Origin: Pedobacter nototheniae
GTDB taxonomy: Bacteria > Bacteroidota > Bacteroidia > Sphingobacteriales > Sphingobacteriaceae
Direction: 5' to 3'
Length of the DNA: 64,000 nt
Assembly: GCF_004335085.1 (NCBI RefSeq)
Contig: NZ_RQRS01000005.1
Coordinates: 1 to 64,000 of the forward strand
Program-made: the position numbers and the translations under genes
Notes under the pieces: generated by a model
What the model saw: the letters and a program-made list of their open reading frames with translations, nothing else
What the model was told of the DNA's origin: nothing
Databases searched by the model: none
In this document: in pieces, positions 35,154-43,982 of the stretch
Layout: each line of letters opens with the position of its first letter
How positions within the stretch are numbered: the stretch's first letter is position 1

Positions 35154-36242
35154 TTACGCAATTTTGTAAATTTTGCCTGGTAATGAAACGATTATACCTT
35201 GCATCTCCAAAGTTAGTACAACAATTGCTAGCTTACTTTGCTGTATATTTAATTCAATTGCAAGTTCATCTATCGCTTTCTGTCCTTTCAACAAAATATC
35301 AACAACTTTTTGTTCATTGGCTGTTAAATCCAAGTGCAGGGATATTTGAGGTTTTTTGGTTACTACTTGCTCGTCCCAACCTAAATAATAAATTAAATCT
35401 TTGGCATTATTAATTAATCCTGCTCTATTAGTCTTAATCAAAAAATTGCATCCTTCAGAAAAAGCATCATTTGTACGCCCAGGAAATGCATAAACATCCC
35501 TATTATAAGAATTTGCGATTTCTGCGGTAATGAGCGCTCCACCTTTTTTTGAAGCTTCAACAATAACAGTTACATCAGATATGCCCGCAATGATGCGGTT
35601 TCTTTGTGGAAAATTTTGACGGTCAGGGTTGGTTAATATTGGAAACTCTGTAAGCAAACCACCATTTAGCACCATATTTTGGGCAATACTTTTATGCAAT
35701 TTTGGATATAAGCGATCTAATCCATGACCTAAAACACCAATAGTTTGCACATTATTGCTAATACATTCCTTGTGCACTGCAATATCAATTCCATAAGCAA
35801 GGCCACTAACCACCAATGCATTGTAAGGTTCTAAAACTTCTACTAGTTGCTGGCACAATGCTTTACCATAAGGCGTAGCATTCCTAGTGCCTACCACACT
35901 AACTATCCGTTGCTGATTTAAATTGGCATTTCCTTTAAAATACAAAAGAATTGGCGAATCAAAACAGTTTTTAAGCCGTTTGGGATAGTTTTCATCAGAA
36001 AAGAACAAAACTTCGATCCCATGTTTCTGAACAAAGTCGAGTTCTTCTTCTGCCCTCTTTAAAGCATTTGTTCCTAAAATTGCTTCAACTGTTTTTTCCC
36101 CTATTCCTGGTATTTTCAACAGCTGTTTTTCAGTTGCTGAAAATACATTTTCGGCGTTGCCACAATAGGCCAGCAAGTTTTTAGCCGTAGCTTGCCCAAC
36201 GCCTTTAATAAAGGTTAATGCAATTTTATGGAGCGTACTCAT
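35154..36242 (-). CDS. dprA: DNA-processing protein DprA
   Basis: The 362-residue protein has an N-terminal helix-hairpin-helix pair (GVGQATAKNLLAYCG, IPGIGEKTVEAILG), the DprA Rossmann domain (VVGTRNATPYGKALCQQ, LAYGIDIAVHKECI, LGHGLDRLYPKLHKSIA, EASKKGGALITAEIANSYNRDVYAFPGR) and a C-terminal winged helix. DprA loads RecA on incoming single-stranded DNA in natural transformation. No com genes are adjacent. The gene is separated from cbs by 153 bp. Confidence 0.94.
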   Translation of the reverse strand: MSTLHKIALTFIKGVGQATAKNLLAYCGNAENVFSATEKQLLKIPGIGEKTVEAILGTNALKRAEEELDFVQKHGIEVLFFSDENYPKRLKNCFDSPILLYFKGNANLNQQRIVSVVGTRNATPYGKALCQQLVEVLEPYNALVVSGLAYGIDIAVHKECISNNVQTIGVLGHGLDRLYPKLHKSIAQNMVLNGGLLTEFPILTNPDRQNFPQRNRIIAGISDVTVIVEASKKGGALITAEIANSYNRDVYAFPGRTNDAFSEGCNFLIKTNRAGLINNAKDLIYYLGWDEQVVTKKPQISLHLDLTANEQKVVDILLKGQKAIDELAIELNIQQSKLAIVVLTLEMQGIIVSLPGKIYKIA

Positions 36243-36299
36243 TAATTTTTAAGTTAAGGTAAATAAATGCTTGGGATGATTTATTGCCTTACTGGCCAC

Positions 36300-36566
36300 T
36301 TAAAAATCGATATCTATTAAGCTTTTGAGCGGAATATGAATATTATTTTTTAATTGGATATATTTTTCTGAAACTGCCCAAACGGTGGTATCAACGCGTT
36401 TTGGACCAATTGTAGTGTTAAAGGTTATAACGGCTTTACCTTTAAACTCATTACCTAATCTTTCTACTGTTGCTAATTTTTCTTTAATTTCTTCTGAATG
36501 ATCTTCTTTAGCACTTATAATGTTTAAATAACTGATGTGTTCTTTCTCTATTAATTCTACTGGCAT
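36300..36566 (-). CDS. Conserved-type hypothetical protein, 88 residues
   Basis: A soluble protein, MPVELIEKEHISYLNI at the start, with a mixed alpha/beta pattern: an N-terminal helix with acidic residues (SAKEDHSEEIKEKLATVERLGNEF) and a beta-rich second half (KAVITFNTTIGPKRVDTTVWAVSEKYIQLKNNIHIPLKSLIDIDF). I recognise no family. It is upstream of dprA on the same strand with a 57-bp gap, so it may be cotranscribed. Confidence 0.65.
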   Translation of the reverse strand: MPVELIEKEHISYLNIISAKEDHSEEIKEKLATVERLGNEFKGKAVITFNTTIGPKRVDTTVWAVSEKYIQLKNNIHIPLKSLIDIDF

Positions 36567-36662
36567 GGTGTCTCTTTAACGATTAATGTTAAACAAGCTT
36601 ATCAAATTTTAATAAGTTATACAACTTTTAAACGTTTTAAATTGTAAAATTTATACAACAAA

Positions 36663-36695
36663 AAATGCCCGGATTTTTGTTTTAACCGGGCATTT
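36663..36695 (-). terminator. Terminator after the S41 protease gene
   Basis: ATGCCCGG and CCGGGCAT pair around a 15-base AT-rich loop. On the minus strand a TTTTTTG run follows. It closes the lolD-to-S41 operon, 17 bases after the stop. Confidence 0.88.
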
Positions 36696-36711
36696 ATCTG
36701 TTATTAATAAT

Positions 36712-38205
36712 TTACTTTTTAAGAGTAGGCGTTCTCATTTCTACCATTCCTTTAAATTCATGATCTGATAACTCAACACGGTTTACTTGGGTATCTGATA
36801 CCCCAGAAGTGCTTCCTAACTTATTAGTTTGAGCAAGTGAGAAATTACCGTAATTACTGTAATAAAGTGCCTGTGATAATAAACTTTCGCTGGTATCCCC
36901 AAAGTCTGCAGCCATATCATCAGTAACGGTTTTATCAACAGCCATTCCATTAAAATAATCGCCGAAATTAACGGAATTTTTGGTTTGAAACTGTGGAATA
37001 TATAAATCACTTTTATTAATTCGGATAGAGAAAAACCCTACAGGCTTACCGTACGTGTTACTTCCAATTAGTTTAACATCCATTACTGGTTTTAAATTGT
37101 TAATCAACAATTCACTTGCAGAGGCTGTATTATTGGTAACCAGAAAATAAACTCTTGTCAAGTTATTTACAGTTCCACGCTTTTTAAAAACCTCTTGATT
37201 TCCTGCTGCCTGAGTTGGTTTATAAGAATTATCAAACATAGAATACAGTGTACCTTGATAATAGAATTTTTGGTTTTCTAAAATGGTAGCCTTCCCATCC
37301 TGCATGGTTTGATTAAAATACGTGGTATACATTACCTTTCCATTCTGTGATGGTGGAGCGATAAAATTGGTAAAAGCATCCGCAGTAGATACAGAACCTC
37401 CTCCATTATAACGTAAATCAACAATTAATTCAGTAATTCCATCTGCCGCAAAAGCTTTAAAAGCTGCATCAAGCTTAGGTAGTGCATTTGTTGTAAAACT
37501 GTTAAAAACAATGTAACCTATCTTTTTCGAGCCTACAGTATATGTTTTTGTAAACAATACTGGATTAATAACATAGTTTTCACGCGTTATAGTTACATCA
37601 AATGCATTGCCATCCATGGGTACAAGTGTTAATGAAACAGTAGGATTTGACCCAAAAATAGCACCATTCAAAAAATCAAGATTAGCCTTGCCTCTTGTAA
37701 CATTTGGACTTCCATTCACTTTTGAAATTCTATATCCTCTTTTTACATTTTGCTTATCAGCCGGCGATCCTGGATAAACATACTTGATTCTTAAAACATC
37801 ATTATTATCAAAGTTTGCAGAAAAGCCATAATCTCCACTAACACCGCTCAATTGTGTTGCAATAGTACCATCATCAATAAATGAATACTTATCCTTGTTA
37901 CCATTACTTTTTAAAGCACGAATTGCAGCTACAACATTTTCATTAGAACTATATTGGCGAGGGTTAAAATCATCATACGATGGCATCCCAACATTCCAAA
38001 AATAAGTTTGCTTAGCATAAAGAAAGATAGAATCTCTTGTTAAAAGGTTTCTATCCTTTGTTGGCGTTTGAAGATTATTGGTTTCTGGAATTGTCGGAGT
38101 ATTTTCTTCTGGCTGACTACTATTTTTCTTACATGATGAAGTAAAACCCAGAACGACAACTAAAGCGCACAAACAAATCCTTTGTGCAATAGATTTTCTA
38201 AACAT
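36712..38205 (-). CDS. S41-family protease lipoprotein
   Basis: The 497-residue protein has a lipobox (LGFTSSC, Cys25), a Thr/Pro/Asn-rich linker, a PDZ-like domain (about 110-205) and a tail-specific protease (S41) domain (about 215-430) with GGGSVSTADAFTNFI and the catalytic Ser in NNTASASELLINNL followed by GSNTYGKPVGF. It should cleave C-terminal ends of periplasmic or surface proteins. It is the last gene of the lolD, pre-ATP-grasp, HAD, S41 run, with gaps of 2 or 27 bases, so it is translated as one unit. The substrate is unknown. Confidence 0.88.
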   Translation of the reverse strand: MFRKSIAQRICLCALVVVLGFTSSCKKNSSQPEENTPTIPETNNLQTPTKDRNLLTRDSIFLYAKQTYFWNVGMPSYDDFNPRQYSSNENVVAAIRALKSNGNKDKYSFIDDGTIATQLSGVSGDYGFSANFDNNDVLRIKYVYPGSPADKQNVKRGYRISKVNGSPNVTRGKANLDFLNGAIFGSNPTVSLTLVPMDGNAFDVTITRENYVINPVLFTKTYTVGSKKIGYIVFNSFTTNALPKLDAAFKAFAADGITELIVDLRYNGGGSVSTADAFTNFIAPPSQNGKVMYTTYFNQTMQDGKATILENQKFYYQGTLYSMFDNSYKPTQAAGNQEVFKKRGTVNNLTRVYFLVTNNTASASELLINNLKPVMDVKLIGSNTYGKPVGFFSIRINKSDLYIPQFQTKNSVNFGDYFNGMAVDKTVTDDMAADFGDTSESLLSQALYYSNYGNFSLAQTNKLGSTSGVSDTQVNRVELSDHEFKGMVEMRTPTLKK

Positions 38206-38207
38206 AT

Positions 38208-38816
38208 TTACCTGTAAATTTCTTGTGACACAATATACGGCAAATTAATTAATTTAGATTGTTGTGCATCCAAATTATTTGTACCAACAACTAACACTTC
38301 ATTTTCGGTTAAATTGTTGCTAGCCAATATGCTTCCAAATATTTGAGATTTCGGTAAATTTAGTTCATCAGCGAAAAAAACGGTTAAATATTGCTCTAAT
38401 CCATTCCATTCCGTTTGTTTAATTTTATTAAGTTGCTCTTCAGGGTTTCCGCTTGTAACGATAAAAATTTTCTTCCTTTCTATTACAAGTTCCTGCAAAA
38501 ACTCAAGCATATTTTTATACAAAAGTAGCTTTAATGGTAATCTGGCATTTTGATGGAGTAAATCAAAATTATTTCGGTAGGTTTTATCGAGATCGAATTT
38601 TACAGCAGCCTTTTCAAAAATTCCAATCTCACCTTCATTCTCATAAGTTAAACGCATAAACTCAATAATTTCCTGCGCATTTTTCTGCTCGGTATATTCT
38701 ATAAATTGAGCAAAAAGATAATAAACCTGAAGCAAATAATCTTTTGCTGGAAAAAGTACGTCATCCAGTTCAAATATTACAATTTTCTTGTCTTCAGCAT
38801 ATTGATATCCATCCAT
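38208..38816 (-). CDS. HAD-superfamily protein with substituted nucleophile
   Basis: The 202-residue HAD-like protein has motif I KKIVIFELDDVLF. The normal first Asp (FDLDDT) is Glu16, so the phosphoaspartate cannot form in the usual way. Motif II (IFIVTSG) is retained, while motif IV (VLVVGTNNLDAQQ) lacks the first Asp of the usual GDs.nD pattern. It is probably a binding or scaffold descendant rather than a phosphatase. It lies 2 bases after the pre-ATP-grasp gene and 2 bases before the S41 gene. Confidence 0.8.
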   Translation of the reverse strand: MDGYQYAEDKKIVIFELDDVLFPAKDYLLQVYYLFAQFIEYTEQKNAQEIIEFMRLTYENEGEIGIFEKAAVKFDLDKTYRNNFDLLHQNARLPLKLLLYKNMLEFLQELVIERKKIFIVTSGNPEEQLNKIKQTEWNGLEQYLTVFFADELNLPKSQIFGSILASNNLTENEVLVVGTNNLDAQQSKLINLPYIVSQEIYR

Positions 38817-38818
38817 AT

Positions 38819-39349
38819 CTATATTGTAAAAAGTTTAAAATTTGTAGTGTCGTCATTAAAACCAAATATTCCGTTCAAATCCACCTCAATATTATCAGGC
38901 ATTATCTTATTGGTTGTAAAAATTAACTCTCCATGAATAAAAACGGCGAAATCGTTGTATTTCACAGCATCTGTATTAATATAATCACCAACTTTTTCTA
39001 AAGAAGGTAACAGTACTTGAATACCATATTCATTAAATAAAACCGCCGATTTTGCCAATGGCTCAATTTCATAATCGTGCAGTGGAATAATAGAATCTAT
39101 TGATTCAGTGATGCAAAAATTTAATAAAATATGTGCGATGCTATCTTTATTAACCGCACCCAATGATGCAAATCCATAGTTTTCAGTAAGTATTCCTGGC
39201 ACATCTCCATAATCTGCAAGTAGCACAAAATGACCAGGAAAAGCTTTTAATAGTTTTAATGTTTTAGCGTTATTACCGCCCGTGATAAGTATTTTCAAAG
39301 TATTTGAATCTATTTTTAATTTTGAATGAGTGAATGTTTTGATGCTCAT
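38819..39349 (-). CDS. Pre-ATP-grasp-like protein without the ATP-grasp domain
   Basis: The 176-residue protein begins with a Rossmann-like section, KILITGGNNAKTLKLLKAFPGHFVLLADYGDVPGILTENYGFASLGAVNKDSIAHILLNFCITESIDSIIPLHDYEIEPLAKSA (about 18-115). That pattern is typical of the N-terminal domain of CarB/PylC-like ATP-grasp ligases. No ATP-grasp domain follows; the rest is a short beta-rich tail. It is therefore either a reduced relative or a binding subunit. It is in tight operon with the HAD and S41 genes. Confidence 0.6.
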   Translation of the reverse strand: MSIKTFTHSKLKIDSNTLKILITGGNNAKTLKLLKAFPGHFVLLADYGDVPGILTENYGFASLGAVNKDSIAHILLNFCITESIDSIIPLHDYEIEPLAKSAVLFNEYGIQVLLPSLEKVGDYINTDAVKYNDFAVFIHGELIFTTNKIMPDNIEVDLNGIFGFNDDTTNFKLFTI

Positions 39350-39376
39350 TCATTAACTCTATAATTATTAAATTTA

Positions 39377-40027
39377 CTAAACAATTAATCCATCTTTCAT
39401 GCTCACCACACGATCGCTTGTTTTTGCCAAGTGTTCATTATGGGTTACAATAACGAAAGTTTGCTTAAAATTATCTCTTAAACTTACAAATAGCTGATGT
39501 AGAGCAGCGGCATTTTCAGAATCTAAATTACCCGAGGGTTCATCTGCCAAAACAATTGAAGGTTTGTTTATTAATGCTCTGGCAATGGCTACACGCTGTT
39601 GCTCGCCACCAGAAAGTTGATTCGGTTTGTGATCTGCACGATCTTTTAAGCCAAATAAATCTAAAAGCTCTAATGCCCTTAACTCAGCCTGCTTCTTATT
39701 TGTTTTAGCTATAAACGCTGGAATACAAATATTTTCCACCGCACTAAACTCTGGCAATAAATGATGAAATTGAAAAACAAAACCTATATTTTGGTTGCGA
39801 AAGTTGCTAAGCGAATTACCATTTAAGGTACTAATAGTTGTTCCTTTAAGCTCTACTACACCTTTATCTGGCTTATCTAAAGTGCCCAATATATGTAGTA
39901 ATGTACTTTTACCTGCACCTGATGGCCCAATTATGCTCACAATTTCCCCCTCTTCTACTTCAAAATTTACCCCCTTCAAAATGGATAAATCTCCATATGA
40001 TTTTCTTATTCCTGTGGCTTTTAGCAT
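39377..40027 (-). CDS. lolD: ABC transporter ATPase, LolD type
   Basis: The 216-residue ATPase has Walker [15 protein letters not shown], signature [15 protein letters not shown] and Walker [14 protein letters not shown], with the LolD-like opening [20 protein letters not shown] and the [17 protein letters not shown]-loop. LolCDE releases lipoproteins to LolA. No lolC/E permease is adjacent, so the symbol is a best guess. A MacB-type role is also possible. It leads the operon that continues with pre-ATP-grasp, HAD and S41 genes. Confidence 0.82.
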   Translation of the reverse strand: MLKATGIRKSYGDLSILKGVNFEVEEGEIVSIIGPSGAGKSTLLHILGTLDKPDKGVVELKGTTISTLNGNSLSNFRNQNIGFVFQFHHLLPEFSAVENICIPAFIAKTNKKQAELRALELLDLFGLKDRADHKPNQLSGGEQQRVAIARALINKPSIVLADEPSGNLDSENAAALHQLFVSLRDNFKQTFVIVTHNEHLAKTSDRVVSMKDGLIV

Positions 40028-40097
40028 GGCTCAAATTTACTAAAAAAGCTTAAAGACGAAAGCTCAGAACATAATTGAAATATTTGTTAAAATAAAG

Positions 40098-40138
40098 TTT
40101 GGAGTTTTCAATTTCTTATTTAACTTTGAAAAACAAAG
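40098..40138 (+). promoter_or_regulatory. Promoter with palindromic operator over the -7 box
   Basis: TTTG (40098-40101), 19 bases, then TAACTTTG (40121-40128) match the Bacteroidota promoter consensus exactly. The palindrome CTTTG-AAAAA-CAAAG (40124-40138) overlaps the -7 box and start-point region, so a repressor bound there would block transcription. The start codon is at 40149. The winged-helix protein at 40786-41082 is the likely binder. Confidence 0.7.
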
Positions 40139-40148
40139 CACTTTTAAA

Positions 40149-40784
40149 ATGAGCAATACAGAAGAACAATTAAATGCGTTAAAGGATATCAGACAGATGA
40201 TGGATCGCTCCTCTCGTTTTATATCTTTAAGTGGTTTATCAGGCGTTTTTGCAGGTGCAATTGCACTTATTGGAGCTTATTTTGCTAATGATGAAATTGA
40301 TAAATTTATAAATAAACGCGGCTATGCTTACGGGGTAACTGGCGAAATAGATTTAGAATTTAATTTGGTTAAACTAGGTTTAATTGTTTTAATTGTGGCA
40401 TTGGCGGGTGGTATTTTGTTTACTTATAGAAAAAGTCAAAGAAATAATTTACCCATGTGGGATAAAACTTCTAAAGCTCTTCTAGCAAATTTAGCCATTC
40501 CTTTGGTGGCAGGAGGCTTATTTATCATCGCTTTGCTCATTAACCACCCAAATACTTATAGTATTATTGCTCCATCTTGTTTAATATTTTATGGTTTAGC
40601 CTTAATTAATGCAAGCAAATATACTTACAGCGATATTCGATATTTAGGCTTATGCGAAGTTATTTTAGGCACAATATGCATGTTTTACGTAGGTTACGGG
40701 CTATTTTTTTGGGCTATTGGTTTCGGCGTTCTGCACATTATTTACGGACTTTTAATGTATTTTAAATACGAAAGAGGTAACTAA
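40149..40784 (+). CDS. Integral membrane protein of unknown function
   Basis: The 211-residue protein starts with a short charged helix (MSNTEEQLNALKDIRQMMDRSSRFISL) and then has about six hydrophobic segments, ending in a basic tail, KYERGN. It is a family I have seen in Bacteroidota without a role. It is the first gene of a run with the winged-helix regulator (1-base gap). The regulator downstream and the operator upstream suggest autoregulation of this membrane module. Confidence 0.75.
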   Translation: MSNTEEQLNALKDIRQMMDRSSRFISLSGLSGVFAGAIALIGAYFANDEIDKFINKRGYAYGVTGEIDLEFNLVKLGLIVLIVALAGGILFTYRKSQRNNLPMWDKTSKALLANLAIPLVAGGLFIIALLINHPNTYSIIAPSCLIFYGLALINASKYTYSDIRYLGLCEVILGTICMFYVGYGLFFWAIGFGVLHIIYGLLMYFKYERGN

Positions 40785-40785
40785 G

Positions 40786-41082
40786 ATGAAGAACCCAATA
40801 GCAGATCTAAATAAAATATTCGACAGCAGAATAAGGCTGGGTGTAATGTCTATGCTAATTGTTAATAATGATATTTCTTTCAATGATTTAAAGCAAATGC
40901 TTGAATTAACCGATGGAAACCTGGCCTCGCACCTCAATACTTTGGAACAAGCAGAGTTTATTAAAGTGCATAAGGGGTTTATCGGGCGCAAAACCAGTAC
41001 TACCTATTCTATTACCGAATTGGGTAAACAGGCTTTTAAATCACATTTGGATGCACTTGAAAAAATGATAAAAAAATTATAG
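40786..41082 (+). CDS. Winged-helix transcriptional regulator (MarR/ArsR-like)
   Basis: The 98-residue protein is a single winged helix-turn-helix: LNKIFDSRIRLGVMSMLIVNNDISFNDLKQMLELTDGNLASHLNTLEQAEFIKVHKGFIGRKTSTTYSITELGKQAF. It resembles the PF13601-type regulators that sit in front of membrane proteins in Bacteroidota. It should bind the CTTTG-N5-CAAAG palindrome found at 40124-40138 and 41104-41118, and so control the genes on both sides. No ligand domain exists. It is one base after the membrane gene. Confidence 0.88.
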   Translation: MKNPIADLNKIFDSRIRLGVMSMLIVNNDISFNDLKQMLELTDGNLASHLNTLEQAEFIKVHKGFIGRKTSTTYSITELGKQAFKSHLDALEKMIKKL

Positions 41083-41102
41083 TCTATTTTTTTTAATTAT
41101 TC

Positions 41103-41129
41103 ACTTTGAAAAACAAAGCACTTTTAAAA
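41103..41129 (+). promoter_or_regulatory. Second copy of the palindromic operator region
   Basis: 27 consecutive bases (41103-41129) are identical to 40123-40149, including the CTTTG-AAAAA-CAAAG palindrome (41104-41118). They end directly at the ATG at 41130, as in the first copy. The -7 box here is TCACTTTG (one mismatch) and no -33 is seen, so promoter activity is less sure than at the first copy, but the operator is preserved. Confidence 0.6.
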
Positions 41130-41450
41130 ATGAAAAACAACAACGATCCCGTAATTATTTACATGAGCAAACAGGTTTCTATTTATTCTGCCGGAATTGG
41201 CACTTTAATTCTTCTTTGCTTCCTAATTAGCCGAGCGGATGGTTTAATGTTTCTTGGACTTACGTACATTTTTTTCGCCTTAATTATTAATTCAGTATTC
41301 TTTTTAATACTTCTCTTCGAGTGCTTCAGGAGCAAAGAATATTGGAGAAAAATTGTTGCCACCATGCTTTTCATGCTTTGTAACATTCCTTTAAGCCTTT
41401 TATACTGCTTCTTAGCACTTACCATAAACTCTAATTTCAATAACCTATAA
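41130..41450 (+). CDS. Small membrane protein in the regulated cluster
   Basis: From the ATG at 41130 the protein has 106 residues; an upstream TTG at 41106 lies inside the operator repeat and is rejected. Three hydrophobic segments are visible (about 22-40, 43-65, 78-100). It has no known family. Two bases separate it from the following large membrane protein, so it belongs to the same mRNA. Confidence 0.65.
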   Translation: MKNNNDPVIIYMSKQVSIYSAGIGTLILLCFLISRADGLMFLGLTYIFFALIINSVFFLILLFECFRSKEYWRKIVATMLFMLCNIPLSLLYCFLALTINSNFNNL

Positions 41451-41452
41451 CA

Positions 41453-43021
41453 ATGAAAACTAAATCCAACTACCTCCTCCTTGCTGCTTTGTTTGGCGGA
41501 GTTTTATTCAACCTTTTATTCTGGACGCAAAGATTAGCGCTTAATCTTTTAATCTACAGCGTATTTATTTTAATCATCACCTATTTTAATAAAGAGGTAA
41601 ATCATGGCACCAAGTATAAAATTTATGGTTTAGCTCACTTAATTGCAGCTATATTGGTTGTAATTAACAATTCTGATTTAACCATTGTTACCTACTACAT
41701 TAGCATGCTTTTATTGGTTGGGTTTAGTCATTACCCAAAAATAAGAACTGTTTATACAAGTATTTTAGCCACATTAATACAAATTATAACTGTTCCATTT
41801 AGCTTTTTAAACAAATTATCATTCGTTCAAATTGGCAGATTTAAATTGATGCCCATCCTTAGACCAATTAAATACATTATCCTGCCTGTAATTATTGTTG
41901 CAATTTTTGCTGGCATATATAGTGCTGCTAATGATGTATTTGCAAATTATTTGGAACTATTTTTAACTCACATTTCAAACTTTCTTTACAATACTTTCAG
42001 CTTTATTTTTAAAGATATTAGCTTACCGAGATTATTCCACACCGTATTCGGGATTATTTTAACCGGTGGTTTATTAATTACTTTTTATAACAAAAGACTT
42101 GAAAATGCCGAAAGCAAATGCAAGGAGCAACTTTTAAGAATTAGAAGTCGCTTTAAAAAGTCAAGTGTATGGATGGAATTAATTCAAACCTTTAGCGGCA
42201 ATATAACTACGCGTAAAACTGCGTTAAAAACAGAATATATTATTGGTGTTATTTCTTTTGTAGGGCTTAATTTACTTCTGCTAAGTCTAAATTTAATTGA
42301 TATTACCACACTTTGGTTTGGCTATAAACCATCAGGCAATTTTTCTTCTGATTTACATCAAGGCACAAACGCTTTAATTTTCAGTATTGTAATGGCAATG
42401 GCAGTGATTCTATACTTTTTCAGGGCTAATCTTAATTTTTATAGCAAAAGCAAAACCCTAAAATTACTGGCTTATACGTGGATGGTTCAAAACATGATTC
42501 TTATTATTTCGGTTTTCATCCGCGATGCTTATTATATCGAATTTTATGGCTTAACACATAAAAGAATTGGTGTTTTAGTTTTCGCTATCTTATGCATTAT
42601 TGGCTTAACTACGGTTTATTTAAAAGTTGCAAAACAAAGAACGCTATTCTATCTATTTAAGGTTAATGGTAATATTTGGTTTATATTATTATTGGCTTTC
42701 AGCACCATAAACTGGGATGTTTTAATTGTGAAATACAATTTTTCGAAGGCAGATCAAATTGCTATTGATCCTGACTATATGCTTTCTTTATCAGAAAAAA
42801 CGCTTCCAATTTTAGATCAAAACCGGAAAAAACTGATAGTGTTTCCTTCTTTCATCCCAAAAGGGGAAGTAATTGTACGCTCAACAGACGATCAGATTTT
42901 AACCCGCCTTGATAACAAAATTGGTTATTTCACTGATCGTTATCAAAAAACAACCTGGTTATCATGGAATTTACAGGATTGGAATACAGCCGAATATTTT
43001 GGCTTGAATAAACTTAAATGA
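41453..43021 (+). CDS. DUF4153/DUF4173-like polytopic membrane protein
   Basis: The 522-residue protein has roughly a dozen membrane segments in the N-terminal 420 residues and a C-terminal soluble part. The segment GLTHKRIGVLVFAILCIIGLTTVYLKV is the diagnostic DUF4153/DUF4173 string. Function is not established; it is often beside winged-helix regulators in Bacteroidota, as here. Its stop codon overlaps the start of the 40-residue small membrane gene (ATGA), indicating coupled translation. Confidence 0.82.
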   Translation: MKTKSNYLLLAALFGGVLFNLLFWTQRLALNLLIYSVFILIITYFNKEVNHGTKYKIYGLAHLIAAILVVINNSDLTIVTYYISMLLLVGFSHYPKIRTVYTSILATLIQIITVPFSFLNKLSFVQIGRFKLMPILRPIKYIILPVIIVAIFAGIYSAANDVFANYLELFLTHISNFLYNTFSFIFKDISLPRLFHTVFGIILTGGLLITFYNKRLENAESKCKEQLLRIRSRFKKSSVWMELIQTFSGNITTRKTALKTEYIIGVISFVGLNLLLLSLNLIDITTLWFGYKPSGNFSSDLHQGTNALIFSIVMAMAVILYFFRANLNFYSKSKTLKLLAYTWMVQNMILIISVFIRDAYYIEFYGLTHKRIGVLVFAILCIIGLTTVYLKVAKQRTLFYLFKVNGNIWFILLLAFSTINWDVLIVKYNFSKADQIAIDPDYMLSLSEKTLPILDQNRKKLIVFPSFIPKGEVIVRSTDDQILTRLDNKIGYFTDRYQKTTWLSWNLQDWNTAEYFGLNKLK

Positions 43022-43140
43022 AAAAGTATCATAAAATATTAATTATGGTATTGGCACTTTTTGCCTTGCTATGGTTTGTGCTTAATCAATTAATACATTC
43101 TATTTTCAACCTTACACTAAACGAGCCACACATAAAATAA
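43018..43140 (+). CDS. 40-residue single-helix membrane protein
   Basis: A short ORF overlaps the end of the DUF4153-like gene by four bases (ATGA). It encodes a basic N-terminus (MKKYHKI), one hydrophobic helix (LIMVLALFALLWFVLNQLI) and a short tail ending EPHIK. The coupling and the helix make it a credible small membrane partner of the large neighbour. It stops 6 bases before the ferritin-like gene. Confidence 0.6.
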   Translation: MKKYHKILIMVLALFALLWFVLNQLIHSIFNLTLNEPHIK

Positions 43141-43146
43141 GATGTT

Positions 43147-43914
43147 ATGAAAATACATAGCTCAATTTACTGGAAAAATTATTTCACCAGCAACTCTAAA
43201 AATAAAAGAGTGGATTGGTCATTAAATCCAAACCTAACAGATGTTGAAAGAAAGAACATTTTAAAATCTTTACAGGCCTGGCAACTCGGAGAAACATCTG
43301 AAGGCGAGCACCTGTTGCACGCCTCAAAAAAATATGCTGCTACAATTGGTGATAATGAATATCCAAATGCAGTAAAGCTTTTTATTAAGGAAGAACAAAA
43401 ACATGGTAATAACCTGGGGCAATACCTTGATTTAATTAAAGAACCCAGGATAAAAAAGGATTGGGGCGATACACTTTTCAGAAAAATTAGATATTATAAT
43501 ACAAATATGGAGTTATGGACCATTGCAGTAATTACAGTAGAAAGTGCGGCACAAATATTTTATCAGGCACTTAAAGATGCTACAAACTGTACCTTACTGA
43601 AACAGATTTGCACAGACATTTTAATTGATGAAGCCGCCCATATTACTTTTCAGAAAGAACGGTTATATATCATTTTCAATAATAAAACTGCATTTTCCAA
43701 ATGGCTTGCTTACTATGCCTATTCTTTCTTTTACATCTGTACGAGTATTGTAGTATGGTTCGGACATAAAAAATTATTTAAAGCTGGTAAACTCAATTTC
43801 TTTCGATATTTAAATAAAATGATATTTAAACTTAAAAAAGTTGCAGGAAAATCAGTTCTATACAAATCAAATGAACTCGAAAATAGATTAAATGAACTTC
43901 CACAAACCATTTAA
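43147..43914 (+). CDS. Ferritin-like domain protein with C-terminal membrane segment
   Basis: The 255-residue protein has the four-helix carboxylate iron pattern: EEQKHGNN, then ESAAQIFYQAL and DEAAHITFQKERL, with Glu/His ligands spaced as in rubrerythrin or di-iron proteins. A hydrophobic stretch, AYYAYSFFYICTSIVVWF (about residues 188-206), suggests membrane attachment. It may be a di-iron oxygenase or desaturase-like enzyme or an iron-buffering protein. It follows the small membrane gene by 6 bases and likely belongs to the same operon. Confidence 0.72.
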   Translation: MKIHSSIYWKNYFTSNSKNKRVDWSLNPNLTDVERKNILKSLQAWQLGETSEGEHLLHASKKYAATIGDNEYPNAVKLFIKEEQKHGNNLGQYLDLIKEPRIKKDWGDTLFRKIRYYNTNMELWTIAVITVESAAQIFYQALKDATNCTLLKQICTDILIDEAAHITFQKERLYIIFNNKTAFSKWLAYYAYSFFYICTSIVVWFGHKKLFKAGKLNFFRYLNKMIFKLKKVAGKSVLYKSNELENRLNELPQTI

Positions 43915-43982
43915 TTCAGCTTATTTTTAATTAACCTCTCGCTTTTGCTACACTATTTAATTACTTAAAATATTTAAATATC

